Assembly (NCBI RefSeq): GCF_012911565.1
Contig: NZ_JAAMPU010000107.1
Span: forward strand, 434,001 to 498,000
Direction of reading: 5' to 3'
DNA from: Flavobacterium silvaticum
GTDB lineage: Bacteria; Bacteroidota; Bacteroidia; Flavobacteriales; Flavobacteriaceae
DNA: 64,000 bases
Shown here: piece after piece, positions 1 through 8,364 of the stretch
Layout of the letters: each line of letters begins with the position of its first letter
How positions within the stretch are numbered: position 1 is the stretch's first letter
Position numbers and translations under genes: made by a program
Notes under the pieces: model-generated
The model's database searches: none
Seen by the model: only the letters and a program-made list of their open reading frames with translations
Told to the model about the DNA's origin: nothing

Positions 1-1123
1 ATGTACCTGCCGCACAAAAAATAAGTTTGTTCTTGCTATAAGCATATTTCACAGCATCTTCTATTTTACTTACCGTGATTATATGTCCCATAGACATTGA
101 GATAATCCGGACAGAAGCCATATTTGCCAGATAAGTAAATGCATTCTTCACCCCATTCTGTTCATGATAGCCATCAAGCAAAACATTAGATGCGGCACGA
201 CAGGAAATTATGTTACAGTTATAGGCAACTCCCGTTGGCATCGCATTATCATTTCGTGGGGCCGAAATTGTAGAAACCATGCTCGTGCCGTGTCCGCAAA
301 GATCAGATGAACCATCTGTAGTTGTCGACCAGGGCCATATAGAATCCACATAGAATCCAAATTTAGAAATACTGCGATTCGAGGAATAGCCATCCGCAAA
401 GGAACTTCCCAGTAAACTTTGTTCGGAAGAAACACCGGTATCGATAACTCCCACCGTGATGCCAGATCCACTACTTAGATTCCATGCCTGAGGAATTTGG
501 ACAGACGTAAAACTCCACGGCACTTTTGCATTCGGAGCTGTCACGCTATAATCTGCAATGGGAAGTATGGCTGTTGTATATCCGCAACCGGATGATGAAG
601 AGGAACTCAAAGTGCTCCTGTTCTGTGCCATCAATCCTGTAAATGAATAATCCGCCGGTTCTATATAACGAATACCGGCCATTCGTCTTAAAGCGGCAAC
701 GGTACTTTCTTTTTTGATGATGACATCAATCTGGCAAAGATAATTCTCAGATTGTACCAAAATGTCCGCAATCGGCCTTTGTTCCATTTCTGAAATTTTC
801 AAAAGAAGCTGATTCTGTAACTGCATATGCTGCGGGAATTTACTCCTGTCGAAATCAGCGGCTGAATTTCCAAACCCAATCGTAAACAAAAAATTTCCAT
901 GATAACCGGCGCTCCAGATCATGTGATCATCGGAACGTTTCCAATTATATAAGGTCTGGCTGTCCAATACCTTATTGATGCGTGAATCAATTTCTTTGAT
1001 GGTTAACGGAATCGTGTCCCGCGCAGATCGTGATTCAATTCCGGACTCATCCTGGTTCGAGCAATTCACCAAAGTCAGCGAAAGCAACAATGCACAAAGC
1101 ATCGTCAAAAGGCGTGTATTCAT
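1..1123 (-). CDS. S8 (subtilisin-like) serine peptidase lipoprotein, partial
   Basis: The reading frame runs off the left edge of the window, so only about 374 N-terminal residues are present. They begin with a lipoprotein-type signal (LTLVNC, Cys near residue 21). A propeptide-like region of about 130 residues follows, then a Ser-rich linker (about residues 168-175) and the start of a subtilisin domain. The catalytic Asp is in VIDTG and the catalytic His in CGHGT. The Ser box lies outside the window. The ATG at 1121-1123 opens directly into the signal peptide. The family hydrolyses peptide bonds, and the lipobox suggests membrane anchoring outside the cytoplasm. At the very edge the usual AAGN oxyanion motif reads AAGT. 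It is divergent from smpB. Confidence 0.85.
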   Translation of the reverse strand, partial: MNTRLLTMLCALLLSLTLVNCSNQDESGIESRSARDTIPLTIKEIDSRINKVLDSQTLYNWKRSDDHMIWSAGYHGNFLFTIGFGNSAADFDRSKFPQHMQLQNQLLLKISEMEQRPIADILVQSENYLCQIDVIIKKESTVAALRRMAGIRYIEPADYSFTGLMAQNRSTLSSSSSSGCGYTTAILPIADYSVTAPNAKVPWSFTSVQIPQAWNLSSGSGITVGVIDTGVSSEQSLLGSSFADGYSSNRSISKFGFYVDSIWPWSTTTDGSSDLCGHGTSMVSTISAPRNDNAMPTGVAYNCNIISCRAASNVLLDGYHEQNGVKNAFTYLANMASVRIISMSMGHIITVSKIEDAVKYAYSKNKLIFCAAGT

Positions 1124-1226
1124 ATCTAAAGGCTTTAAGTTGATGCCGCTAAATTATCGTTTTAAAAACCATCAAGCCGATTTTAACCGTTTAAGTTCGG
1201 ATAAATCCCTGAACGCACATTTTGAT

Positions 1227-1234
1227 TATATTTG
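1227..1234 (+). promoter_or_regulatory. Bacteroidetes -7 element (TATATTTG) for smpB
   Basis: TATATTTG fits TAnnTTTG exactly. It ends six bases before the ATG at 1241, so transcription would begin at or next to the start codon and the mRNA would be nearly leaderless. I see no clear -33 TTG at the right distance. Confidence 0.5.
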
Positions 1235-1240
1235 CACGCT

Positions 1241-1696
1241 ATGCAAAAAACGGTGAACATCCAGAATAAAAGGGCCAGGTTCGATTATGAAATCCTCGAA
1301 ACCTACACGGCCGGAATCGTACTTACCGGAACCGAAATCAAATCCATCCGCCTCGGGAAAGCCCAGATCACGGAAGGTTTCTGTGAATTCCACAACAACG
1401 AGCTTTTCGCCATAAACACCTCAATCGAAGAATATGCGTTCGGGAATTCGTTCAACCATTTTTCAAAATCGGAACGCAAACTATTACTCAACAGGCGCGA
1501 ACTCAAAAGCCTCGAACGCAGCGTAGACCAGAAAGGCCTGACCATAATTCCGTTGCGGTTGTTCACCAATGAAAAAGGAATCGCGAAACTCGACATTGGT
1601 TTGTGCCGGGGTAAAAAGACATACGACAAACGCGAGACACTCAAGGAAAACGATACCAAACGCGACCTCGACCGTATCAAAAAAGAATACCGCTAA
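1241..1696 (+). CDS. smpB: SsrA-binding protein SmpB
   Basis: 151 residues, normal for SmpB. The protein binds tmRNA and brings it to stalled ribosomes for trans-translation. Family features visible are the oligonucleotide-binding barrel with TGTEIKSIRLGKA, and the basic C-terminal tail KKTYDKRETLKENDTKRD that enters the empty mRNA channel. An in-frame TTG at 1232 would add three residues, but it overlaps the promoter element, so the ATG at 1241 is chosen. The stop codon overlaps the ATG of the following XRE gene by one base, which suggests translational coupling. Confidence 0.96.
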   Translation: MQKTVNIQNKRARFDYEILETYTAGIVLTGTEIKSIRLGKAQITEGFCEFHNNELFAINTSIEEYAFGNSFNHFSKSERKLLLNRRELKSLERSVDQKGLTIIPLRLFTNEKGIAKLDIGLCRGKKTYDKRETLKENDTKRDLDRIKKEYR

Positions 1697-2052
1697 TGAA
1701 AGAAATGCTGAAAGAAGCCCGTGAAGCCATCGGCCTAAAGCAGCATGAAGTCGCACGCCTTTTAAAGATCGATCCGGCCTTACTGAGTAAATTCGAGAGT
1801 GGCCAACGCATGCCGACACGCGACCAGATAGAGAATTTCGCCGAATTATATCAATGCGATCGTCAGGAATTAGTGACACGGTGGTTGACCCAAAAATTGT
1901 TGGATACGATAAACGAAGAACCGCTTGCAACCAAAGCACTCAAACGCGTCCTATCCCAATTGGATACTTCCGAAACGGAATCTGCTGAAACAGACATCCA
2001 GAAAGTACTTCGCGAAATGGAAGCCATCAAAGCCGAACTGCGAAAAAAATAA
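1696..2052 (+). CDS. XRE-family helix-turn-helix regulator
   Basis: 118 residues. Residues 5-60 form a Cro/CI-type HTH (KQHEVARLLKIDPALLSKFE is the helix-turn-helix core). The C-terminal half (about 75-118) is charged and probably helical, ending in a lysine-rich tail, and could mediate dimerisation. It starts on the last base of the smpB stop, so the two genes are probably co-transcribed. No restriction-modification or toxin gene sits beside it, so the target is unknown. Its stop codon is immediately adjacent to the stop of the convergent pcm gene, with no terminator between. Confidence 0.8.
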   Translation: MKEMLKEAREAIGLKQHEVARLLKIDPALLSKFESGQRMPTRDQIENFAELYQCDRQELVTRWLTQKLLDTINEEPLATKALKRVLSQLDTSETESAETDIQKVLREMEAIKAELRKK

Positions 2053-2694
2053 TCAGTTTTTATTCTCCAGGAGCGGAACGAACCGGAATTCCCCAAACTC
2101 GTGTTTCTCAAACTGAGTTTCATTTTTCCGGATCAGCAACGTCATGATTTGATGTTCGTTACCAAGCGGAATCACAAGCCTTCCTCCTACTTTCAACTGC
2201 GCCATCAATGGGGAAGGAATAATAGGCGCACCGGCTGTGACTATGATTGAATCGAATGGCGCGTGGTTCGGCAAACCTTTGTATCCGTCGCCAAAAGACA
2301 AATGTTTCGGACGGATTCCCAGTTTGGGCAAGAAAACCGAAGTCTGCTTGAACAGCTCATTCTGTCGTTCAATACTATACACTTTTGCTCCCATCGCACA
2401 TAAAATCGCAGTCTGGTAACCGGATCCTGTTCCGATTTCGAGAACCTTATCGTCTTTTTTCACCTGAAGCAACTGAGACTGGAAGGCTACGGTAAAAGGT
2501 TGCGAAATAGTCTGGCCGGCGGCAATGGGGAACGCTTTGTCCTGATACGCGAAATCGGCGAAGCTGGATTCCAAAAATAAATGACGCGGAATACGGGAAA
2601 TCGCATCTAGCACACGCAAATCTGTGATTCCTTTTTCTTTTAACTGGGAAACCAGTTGGTTGCGCAGGCCTTGGTGTTTGGCAGTATCTTTCAA
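2053..2694 (-). CDS. pcm: Protein-L-isoaspartate O-methyltransferase
   Basis: 213 residues. It uses S-adenosylmethionine to methylate L-isoaspartyl residues in aged proteins, starting their repair. The SAM-binding motif LEIGTGSGYQTAIL is at about residues 85-98, and the upstream ISQPFTVAF segment is the family's substrate-side motif. The start is a TTG at 2692-2694: the next residues (KDTAKHQGLRNQLV) are what I expect at the N-terminus of flavobacterial Pcm, and no upstream ATG fits. A TAnnTTTG element lies about 20 bases upstream. Confidence 0.93.
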   Translation of the reverse strand: MKDTAKHQGLRNQLVSQLKEKGITDLRVLDAISRIPRHLFLESSFADFAYQDKAFPIAAGQTISQPFTVAFQSQLLQVKKDDKVLEIGTGSGYQTAILCAMGAKVYSIERQNELFKQTSVFLPKLGIRPKHLSFGDGYKGLPNHAPFDSIIVTAGAPIIPSPLMAQLKVGGRLVIPLGNEHQIMTLLIRKNETQFEKHEFGEFRFVPLLENKN

Positions 2695-2714
2695 TTTGGG
2701 GACCTAAGTTTTTG

Positions 2715-2722
2715 CAAATATA
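2715..2722 (-). promoter_or_regulatory. -7 element for pcm
   Basis: On the minus strand this reads TATATTTG, an exact TAnnTTTG, about 20 bases upstream of the TTG start. The -33 TTG is not evident. Confidence 0.4.
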
Positions 2723-2735
2723 ATAGAATGTTGAT

Positions 2736-3044
2736 TTGAGATTTGAGGTTTGAATCTAATGGATCTGTAATTTTTAGACCATCATTTTTAGTCCTTCATC
2801 ATTTGTCTTTCCTCATTCGTCTTTAGAAGCATATTCCGGCTGCCACTATTAGTCCTCGCAAACCGTCCGGCTTTTTGAGGCGTTTTTGAGAGCTTCCGTT
2901 GGTCGCTTCAAAAACACCCAAAAAACAGGGCCGCTTTACTGTGGGCTAACCGCTTGTATCCGGGCTAGGCAATCTATTTTAATTACCCTTTTCGTTTTTC
3001 TTTCGTCTTTCGTCATTCGACATTTGACATTCGACTTAAAATCC
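2736..3044. repeat. Intergenic region with oligonucleotide near-repeats around a structured element
   Basis: This 373-bp gene-free stretch between pcm and the next gene has low-complexity flanks. The left flank (2733-2825) has near-repeats of the type TTGATTTGAGATTTGAGG and TCATTTGTCTTTC. The right flank (2981-3037) has CGTCTTTCGTCATTCGAC-type copies. Between them is a 144-nt element described separately. No ORF here looks real. Confidence 0.5.
2826..2969 (-). repeat. 144-nt intergenic element, copy 1
   Basis: On the minus strand it starts CCTAGCCCGGATAC...CGGTTAGCCC and ends CTAATAGTGGCAGCCGG followed by AATATGCTTC. Inside, GTTTTTGA (with TCAAAAAC further on) can form an 8-bp stem. The same end motifs recur at 35026-35214 and 40155-40298. 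It could be a dispersed repeat or a small structured RNA. I cannot decide from this window alone. Confidence 0.5.
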
Positions 3045-3052
3045 TATTTTTG
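3023..3052 (+). promoter_or_regulatory. Promoter TTTG-N18-TATTTTTG for the Gfo/Idh gene
   Basis: TTTG at 3023-3026 and TATTTTTG at 3045-3052 match both Bacteroidetes promoter boxes with an 18-base spacer. The ATG at 3068 follows after a short leader. Confidence 0.6.
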
Positions 3053-3067
3053 CTCAAAACAACCTGT

Positions 3068-4036
3068 ATGCTTAAAGTCGGAGTTTTGGGTGCCGGCCAT
3101 CTTGGCAAAATCCACCTGCGTTTATTACAGCAATCTGATAAATACGAATTGGTCGGCTTTTACGACGACAATCCGGACCACGCCGAAAAGATTTCCCTGG
3201 AATTCGGTTATAAACGTTTCCACACCATTGCCACCCTGATCCACGCCGTAGACGTCATCGACATCGTTACGCCGACGCTTTCGCACTACAAATGTGCACG
3301 TGTCGCCATCAAATCCGGCAAGCATGTGTTCATAGAAAAACCTATCGCCAATACCGTTGAAGAAGCCGAGGAAATTATTGCACTCGCAAAAGAATTCAAC
3401 GTCAAAGGCCAGGTCGGGCATGTGGAACGTTTCAATCCTGCGTTCATCGCCACGCGCGACATGATCCATAATCCAATGTTCATTGAAACGCACCGCCTCG
3501 CCGAATTCAATCCGCGCGGTACCGATGTTCCTGTAGTTCTCGATTTGATGATCCACGATATAGACGTCATCCTCAGCGTTGTAAAATCTCCGGTAAAGGC
3601 CATTCACGCCAGCGGGGTTTCGGTCATTTCAGACACACCGGACATCGCCAACGCCCGTATCGAATTCGAGAACGGATGCGTCGCAAACCTCACGGCAAGT
3701 CGTATTTCATTGAAAAATATGCGCAAATCACGCTTCTTCCAAAAAGACGCTTATATCTCTGTAGATTTCCTCGAAAAGAAATGTGAGGTCGTCAAGATGA
3801 AAGACGCGCCTGAAAATCCGGGTGACTTCGATATGATCCTCCAAAACGCCGAAGGTGTCCGTAAGCAAATCTATTTTTCCAACCCGGACATTTCCCAGAA
3901 CAACGCCATATTGGATGAACTGGAAACCTTTGCGGATGCCATCGTGAACAATACACAGCCGGTCGTAACCCTTGAAGATGGAACCGAGGCACTTCGCGTG
4001 GCTTACCAAATCATCGACTATTTCAATAAAAAATAA
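3068..4036 (+). CDS. Gfo/Idh/MocA-family oxidoreductase
   Basis: 322 residues. The N-terminus is an NAD(P)-binding Rossmann fold (GVLGAGHLGKIHL). The family's EKP motif appears in HVFIEKPIA at about residue 96, with its catalytic Lys. The C-terminal half is the alpha/beta substrate domain. The ATG at 3068 starts directly on the Rossmann strand, and the in-frame TTG at 3050 overlaps the promoter's -7 box. The substrate cannot be told from sequence. The next gene, ten bases on, is a 3-hydroxyacyl-CoA dehydrogenase and is probably co-transcribed. Confidence 0.88.
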   Translation: MLKVGVLGAGHLGKIHLRLLQQSDKYELVGFYDDNPDHAEKISLEFGYKRFHTIATLIHAVDVIDIVTPTLSHYKCARVAIKSGKHVFIEKPIANTVEEAEEIIALAKEFNVKGQVGHVERFNPAFIATRDMIHNPMFIETHRLAEFNPRGTDVPVVLDLMIHDIDVILSVVKSPVKAIHASGVSVISDTPDIANARIEFENGCVANLTASRISLKNMRKSRFFQKDAYISVDFLEKKCEVVKMKDAPENPGDFDMILQNAEGVRKQIYFSNPDISQNNAILDELETFADAIVNNTQPVVTLEDGTEALRVAYQIIDYFNKK

Positions 4037-4046
4037 TATCAAAATA

Positions 4047-4934
4047 ATGAATACAATTGCTGTAATTGGCGCCGGAACCATGGGGAACGGAATCGCCCAT
4101 ACGTTTGCGCAAAGCGGCTTCACCGTTAAACTCATCGATGTATCTGAAAAGAACATTGAAAAAGGCATGGCGACCATTGCGACCAATCTGGACCGGATGG
4201 TTTCAAAAGGCACTATTTCTGAAGAAAAAAGAACCGAAACCATAGCCAATCTGATTACTTACACAGATTTAAAAGACGGAGTAACCGGAGCAGATTTAGT
4301 TATCGAAGCCGCAACCGAAAATAGTGACCTCAAGCTCAAAATATTCAGCGACCTCAACCAATACTGCAGCCACAATACGATTCTTGCGACCAATACATCT
4401 TCGATTTCCATTACACATATCGCTTCTGTAGTGGCCCACCCGGAACGCGTCATAGGGATGCATTTCATGAATCCGGTGCCTATTATGAAACTGGTTGAGA
4501 TTATCCGCGGGTATTCGACATCTAACGAAGTCACCAAAATTATCATGGAGCTTTCTACAAAGCTTGATAAAGTACCTGTTGAAGTCAATGATTATCCGGG
4601 ATTTGTCGCGAACAGGATCCTGATGCCGATGATAAACGAATCGATTGAAACCTTGTACAACGGTGTCGCCGGAGTCTATGAAATCGATACGGTCATGAAA
4701 CTCGGAATGGCGCATCCCATGGGGCCTTTGCAACTCGCCGACTTTATTGGACTTGACGTGTGCCTGGCTATCCTGAATGTAATGTATGACGGTTTCAAAA
4801 ATCCTAAATACGCTCCTTGCCCACTCTTGGTCAATATGGTCCGCGCCAAAAAACTCGGTGTAAAATCCGGAGAAGGCTTTTACGATTACAGCGAGAGCAA
4901 AAAAGCCGAGAAAGTCTCATCACAATTCTTGTGA
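4047..4934 (+). CDS. 3-hydroxybutyryl-CoA / 3-hydroxyacyl-CoA dehydrogenase
   Basis: 295 residues, the length of single-function enzymes of this family. It interconverts acetoacetyl-CoA and 3-hydroxybutyryl-CoA with NAD(P). The N-terminal Rossmann motif is VIGAGTMGNGIAHTFA. The catalytic His is in MHFMNPVP, followed by LVEII, and the C-terminal helical domain starts at NDYPGFVANRI. All are typical of the family. There is no fused enoyl-CoA hydratase domain. It lies ten bases after the Gfo/Idh gene. Confidence 0.9.
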   Translation: MNTIAVIGAGTMGNGIAHTFAQSGFTVKLIDVSEKNIEKGMATIATNLDRMVSKGTISEEKRTETIANLITYTDLKDGVTGADLVIEAATENSDLKLKIFSDLNQYCSHNTILATNTSSISITHIASVVAHPERVIGMHFMNPVPIMKLVEIIRGYSTSNEVTKIIMELSTKLDKVPVEVNDYPGFVANRILMPMINESIETLYNGVAGVYEIDTVMKLGMAHPMGPLQLADFIGLDVCLAILNVMYDGFKNPKYAPCPLLVNMVRAKKLGVKSGEGFYDYSESKKAEKVSSQFL

Positions 4935-4995
4935 TCGTTTTTTCACCAGCCTTGTACCCATTGTTAATTATTAACTGTAATTGTTAATTCGAATT

Positions 4996-6189
4996 TTGCC
5001 TAACATAGTTCCCTTCAAAGCCGTTCGTCCATCCCGCGACAAAGCATCGCTGGTAACATCTCGGCCCTATGAAGATTATGGAGCAGCGGAACTGGCGGCC
5101 CAACTTGATTTCAATCCGTATTCGTTCCTGCACATTTTGCATCCGGGTTTTGTCAATGTACAAAAGGAAGAACCACAGAAACGTTTTGGCAATGTGCGCG
5201 ATAAGTACCATGAATTCAAGCACTCCGGGATTTTGCTTTCGGAAGAATATCCGATGTATTATCTGTACGAAACCAAAAGCGGCGACAGGACTTTCACGGG
5301 AATAATCGGCGGGATTTCACTTGAGGATTATCGCGATGGTAACATCAAACGGCACGAAGACACACTCGAATACCGCGTCGCCCATTTTAGTGATTATCTT
5401 GAAATGACAGGTTTCAATACGGAACCTGTGTTGATTTCCTATCCGGAAAAAAAAGAACTTGCCGATTATATTGCTCAAAAGAAAAACAAGCGCCCGCTCT
5501 ATCATTTTTCGAGCCCGAACAAAGATTTGCACACACTATGGCGTATCAAGGAGCCTTCGGATATTGAATTGGTGAGAAAGGCTTTTTCAGAAATCCCATC
5601 CTTATACATAGCTGACGGGCATCACCGTATCGCATCGGCCAACGAATTATGGGAACGACACCCTGAAAATACAACCGCGGGTTTTGTCATGGGTTTTATG
5701 ATTGCCGAACCCGAGTTGCATATCTATGAATACAATCGGTTAATCCGGAATCTGGAACATTTGGATAAGGCGGAACTTTTACACAAACTGGAAGCCTCAT
5801 TCGTTATTGAAAACCACGGTCGCGAATTGTGGAAACCGACTCGAAAAGGGCAATTCGGAATGTATATGGGAGGTGAATTCTTTGCCTTATCTGCCAAAAA
5901 AAATACTGCAGCGACCGATGCCGATTTACTCAATGATGTTGTTTTTTCAGCTATTTTCCAGATTACGGACTTAAGGAACAGCAGCCGTATCGAATACCTG
6001 CCGGGAAATGTGCCCATAACTAAAATCATCGAAAAAGTTGACAGTGGCGAATTTGCCGTGGGGTTTTCGTTGTTTCCGATTGCATTTGAAACCATTCGGG
6101 CAGTTGCGGACAGGAATGAAATACTTCCACCAAAAAGCACTTATATTGAACCTAAGTTCAGGAATGGACTGGTGATTTATGAATTGTGA
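4996..6189 (+). CDS. DUF1015-family protein
   Basis: 397 residues of unknown biochemical function. Recognisable features are the N-terminal VPFKAVRPSRDKA motif, the SRPYEDY segment, and the ADGHHRIASA motif in the middle, which is strongly conserved in DUF1015. There is no signal peptide, so it is cytoplasmic. I choose the TTG at 4996 because it puts the IVPFKAVRP motif right after the start as in relatives. A TTG at 4981 would add five residues. The 61-bp upstream gap has TTGTTAATTATTAACTG-like near-repeats. Confidence 0.82.
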   Translation: MPNIVPFKAVRPSRDKASLVTSRPYEDYGAAELAAQLDFNPYSFLHILHPGFVNVQKEEPQKRFGNVRDKYHEFKHSGILLSEEYPMYYLYETKSGDRTFTGIIGGISLEDYRDGNIKRHEDTLEYRVAHFSDYLEMTGFNTEPVLISYPEKKELADYIAQKKNKRPLYHFSSPNKDLHTLWRIKEPSDIELVRKAFSEIPSLYIADGHHRIASANELWERHPENTTAGFVMGFMIAEPELHIYEYNRLIRNLEHLDKAELLHKLEASFVIENHGRELWKPTRKGQFGMYMGGEFFALSAKKNTAATDADLLNDVVFSAIFQITDLRNSSRIEYLPGNVPITKIIEKVDSGEFAVGFSLFPIAFETIRAVADRNEILPPKSTYIEPKFRNGLVIYEL

Positions 6190-6235
6190 GCTGTTGTTGA
6201 TTTGTTTATGTGTTGATTTGAAATACGGGAATTGA

Positions 6236-6907
6236 ATGTCTATATCCGAGAATCTTTCTGAAATAAAAAAGTCGCTTCCGACTCAGGTTACGCTTGTTGC
6301 GGTTTCAAAGACAAAACCGGTTTCTGCTATTCTTGAGGCTTATAATTCAGGACAACGCATCTTTGGGGAGAACAAAATACAGGAAATGGTCTCGAAATTC
6401 GAAGACTTGCCAAAAGACATCGAATGGCATATGATTGGGCATATACAGACAAACAAAGTCAAGTTCATGGCGCCTTTCGTAGCTTTGATTCATGGAGTCG
6501 ATTCATTTAAATTGCTTCAGGAAATCGATAAACAGGCCCAGAAAAACAATAGGATCATTCCGTGCCTTTTACAAGTTCACATTGCGACTGAGGAAACCAA
6601 ATTCGGGCTTGATGAAACCGAATTGTTTGATATTCTGGATTCTGCCGAATTTAAAAACATTAAAAATTGTACGATCAAAGGTTTGATGGGAATGGCTTCG
6701 TTTACAGATGATGAAACTCAGGTGACATCTGAATTCCAATCACTTAAAAAAATATTTGACGCTATATCGAAACTTCCTGTGACCGATAATTTTTCTCCCG
6801 AAATCCTCTCTATGGGAATGAGCGGCGATTATAAGCTCGCAATAGCATCCGGAAGCAATATGGTTCGGATTGGAAGTAGTATATTTGGGGAAAGAACTTA
6901 TTTTTAG
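6236..6907 (+). CDS. yggS: YggS/PLPBP-family pyridoxal phosphate-binding protein
   Basis: 223 residues, a single alanine-racemase-type TIM barrel without the racemase C-terminal domain. The family keeps pyridoxal phosphate homeostasis rather than catalysing a known reaction. The PLP lysine is in VAVSKTKP (about residue 25). Other family motifs are FGENKIQE, WHMIGHIQTNKV, GLMGMAS and the C-terminal MGMSGDY followed by a phosphate-binding MVRIGSSIFG. Its stop is followed directly by the 9-nt-type tandem repeat tract. Confidence 0.93.
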   Translation: MSISENLSEIKKSLPTQVTLVAVSKTKPVSAILEAYNSGQRIFGENKIQEMVSKFEDLPKDIEWHMIGHIQTNKVKFMAPFVALIHGVDSFKLLQEIDKQAQKNNRIIPCLLQVHIATEETKFGLDETELFDILDSAEFKNIKNCTIKGLMGMASFTDDETQVTSEFQSLKKIFDAISKLPVTDNFSPEILSMGMSGDYKLAIASGSNMVRIGSSIFGERTYF

Positions 6908-6908
6908 T

Positions 6909-6990
6909 CCGAAAAGTCAGGAAAGACCGAAAAGTCGGGAAAGACTGAAAAGTCCAAAAAGACAGGAAATCTAAAAATCCAAAAGTCCAA
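6909..6990 (+). repeat. Short tandem repeat tract (18-nt units)
   Basis: Three 18-nt units, each two 9-mers: CCGAAAAGTCAGGAAAGA (6909-6926), a near-identical copy at 6927-6944 and a degraded copy at 6945-6962. Degenerate AAATCC/AAAGTCC remnants continue up to the TTG start at 6998. The same motif in inverse orientation makes up the tract at 40358-40461. Confidence 0.75.
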
Positions 6991-6997
6991 CAATCTA

Positions 6998-8359
6998 TTG
7001 TACGCCATTCTCGACATAGAAACTACCGGCGGTGCCTTTAATGAAGAAGGCATTACCGAGATTGCAATCTACCGCTTTGACGGGCATGAAGTCACAGACC
7101 AATTCATCAGCCTTGTCAATCCCGAAATCCCGATCCAGCCTTTTGTGGTCAAACTCACCGGTATTAGCAATGCCATGCTGCAATCGGCGCCCAAATTCTA
7201 TGAAGTCGCCAAACGCATCCTTGAAATTACGGACGGCTGTATCATTGTAGCCCACAACTCTTCTTTCGATTACCGTGTTATCCGCACCGAATTCAGGCGG
7301 CTTGGTTTTGACTGGCAGGCACAGACACTGGATACGGTCGAACTTGCCCAACGATTGATTCCAGATATGCCTTCGTACAGTCTTGGCAAACTCGCACGGT
7401 CGCTTGGCATTCCGGTCGCAGACAGGCACAGAGCCAATGGAGATGCGATGGCTACCGTCAAGTTGTTCAAGATGTTGCTTGAAAAAGATGTCGAAAAAGA
7501 AATCGTAAAGACATTCATCAAGACCGAAGTAGAGAAAGGAATGGTTCCGAGGCTGATGGATTTACTCGACAAAGTGCCTTCAAGAACCGGAATCTACTAT
7601 TTGCACAAAGAAGACGGCACGATCATTTACATTGGCAAAAGCCGCAACATGCGCAAACGGGTCAACCAGCATTTTACCGGAACAACAGCCAAATGCAAGA
7701 AAATACAGCTCGAAACCTACGAAGTCACGTTCGAGGAAACGGGAAGCGAATTGGTTGCTTTGCTCAAAGAAAGCCAGGAAGTCAAGGTACACCGGCCAAA
7801 ATACAACCGGTCACAAAAAAAGACGCAGTTCCAATGGGCTATGTATTCGCATTTGGACAAATCGGGATATTTGCGGCTCAGCGTTGAAAAATTCGACCGG
7901 TCCAAAAAAGAAATTACGGCTTTCAATTCGATTGTCGAAGCCAAATCGGCCATGCATCGCATCACGCAACGCTATGAGCTTTGCCCAAAACTGACCGGAA
8001 TAGACGATTCAAAGGAAAACTGCCATTCGTATACGCTCAAAACCTGTGACGGTGCTTGTGTCGGGATGGTTTCTGCAGCAGATTACAATGTTCGCGTAAA
8101 CGGTTTTATTGCCGATTATACATTTACCGATGAAAACATGATTATCCTTGATCGCGGCCGAAATGTTTCGGAACGAAGTGCAGTACTGATTGAAAACGGC
8201 GTGTATAAAGGATACGCCTTTTTCGATTTGAACTACCAGGTCCGCAATGCCGATGTGCTACACAAAATCCTTGTCGGGATGGAACACAATAGGGATACGA
8301 CTGCCATAATCCGGATGCATCTGCGTAAAAACCGCAACCTGAAAACCATCCGGTTCTAA
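6998..8359 (+). CDS. DEDDh exonuclease / GIY-YIG endonuclease fusion
   Basis: 453 residues joining two nuclease domains. Residues 1-165 form a DnaQ-type 3'-5' exonuclease: DIETTGG (Asp and Glu), HNSSFDY, and HRANGDA with the DEDDh histidine. Residues 190-275 form a UvrC/Cho-like GIY-YIG domain: TGIYYLHKEDG, then IYIGKSRNMRKRVNQHF. The remaining 180 residues contain Cys clusters without an assigned fold. A role in DNA repair is likely from family knowledge. The TTG at 6998 starts directly on the first exonuclease strand and no ATG fits better. It is followed by the ion-channel gene after 5 bases. Confidence 0.87.
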   Translation: MYAILDIETTGGAFNEEGITEIAIYRFDGHEVTDQFISLVNPEIPIQPFVVKLTGISNAMLQSAPKFYEVAKRILEITDGCIIVAHNSSFDYRVIRTEFRRLGFDWQAQTLDTVELAQRLIPDMPSYSLGKLARSLGIPVADRHRANGDAMATVKLFKMLLEKDVEKEIVKTFIKTEVEKGMVPRLMDLLDKVPSRTGIYYLHKEDGTIIYIGKSRNMRKRVNQHFTGTTAKCKKIQLETYEVTFEETGSELVALLKESQEVKVHRPKYNRSQKKTQFQWAMYSHLDKSGYLRLSVEKFDRSKKEITAFNSIVEAKSAMHRITQRYELCPKLTGIDDSKENCHSYTLKTCDGACVGMVSAADYNVRVNGFIADYTFTDENMIILDRGRNVSERSAVLIENGVYKGYAFFDLNYQVRNADVLHKILVGMEHNRDTTAIIRMHLRKNRNLKTIRF

Positions 8360-8364
8360 AAAGT

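Noticed and set aside
1303..1939. Antisense ORFs opposite smpB and the XRE gene
   Set aside because: Both plus-strand genes have clear family matches. The antisense frames do not resemble anything.
2886..3239. 117-residue ORF upstream of and into the Gfo/Idh gene
   Set aside because: It covers the structured intergenic element and promoter and then overlaps the real gene in another frame.
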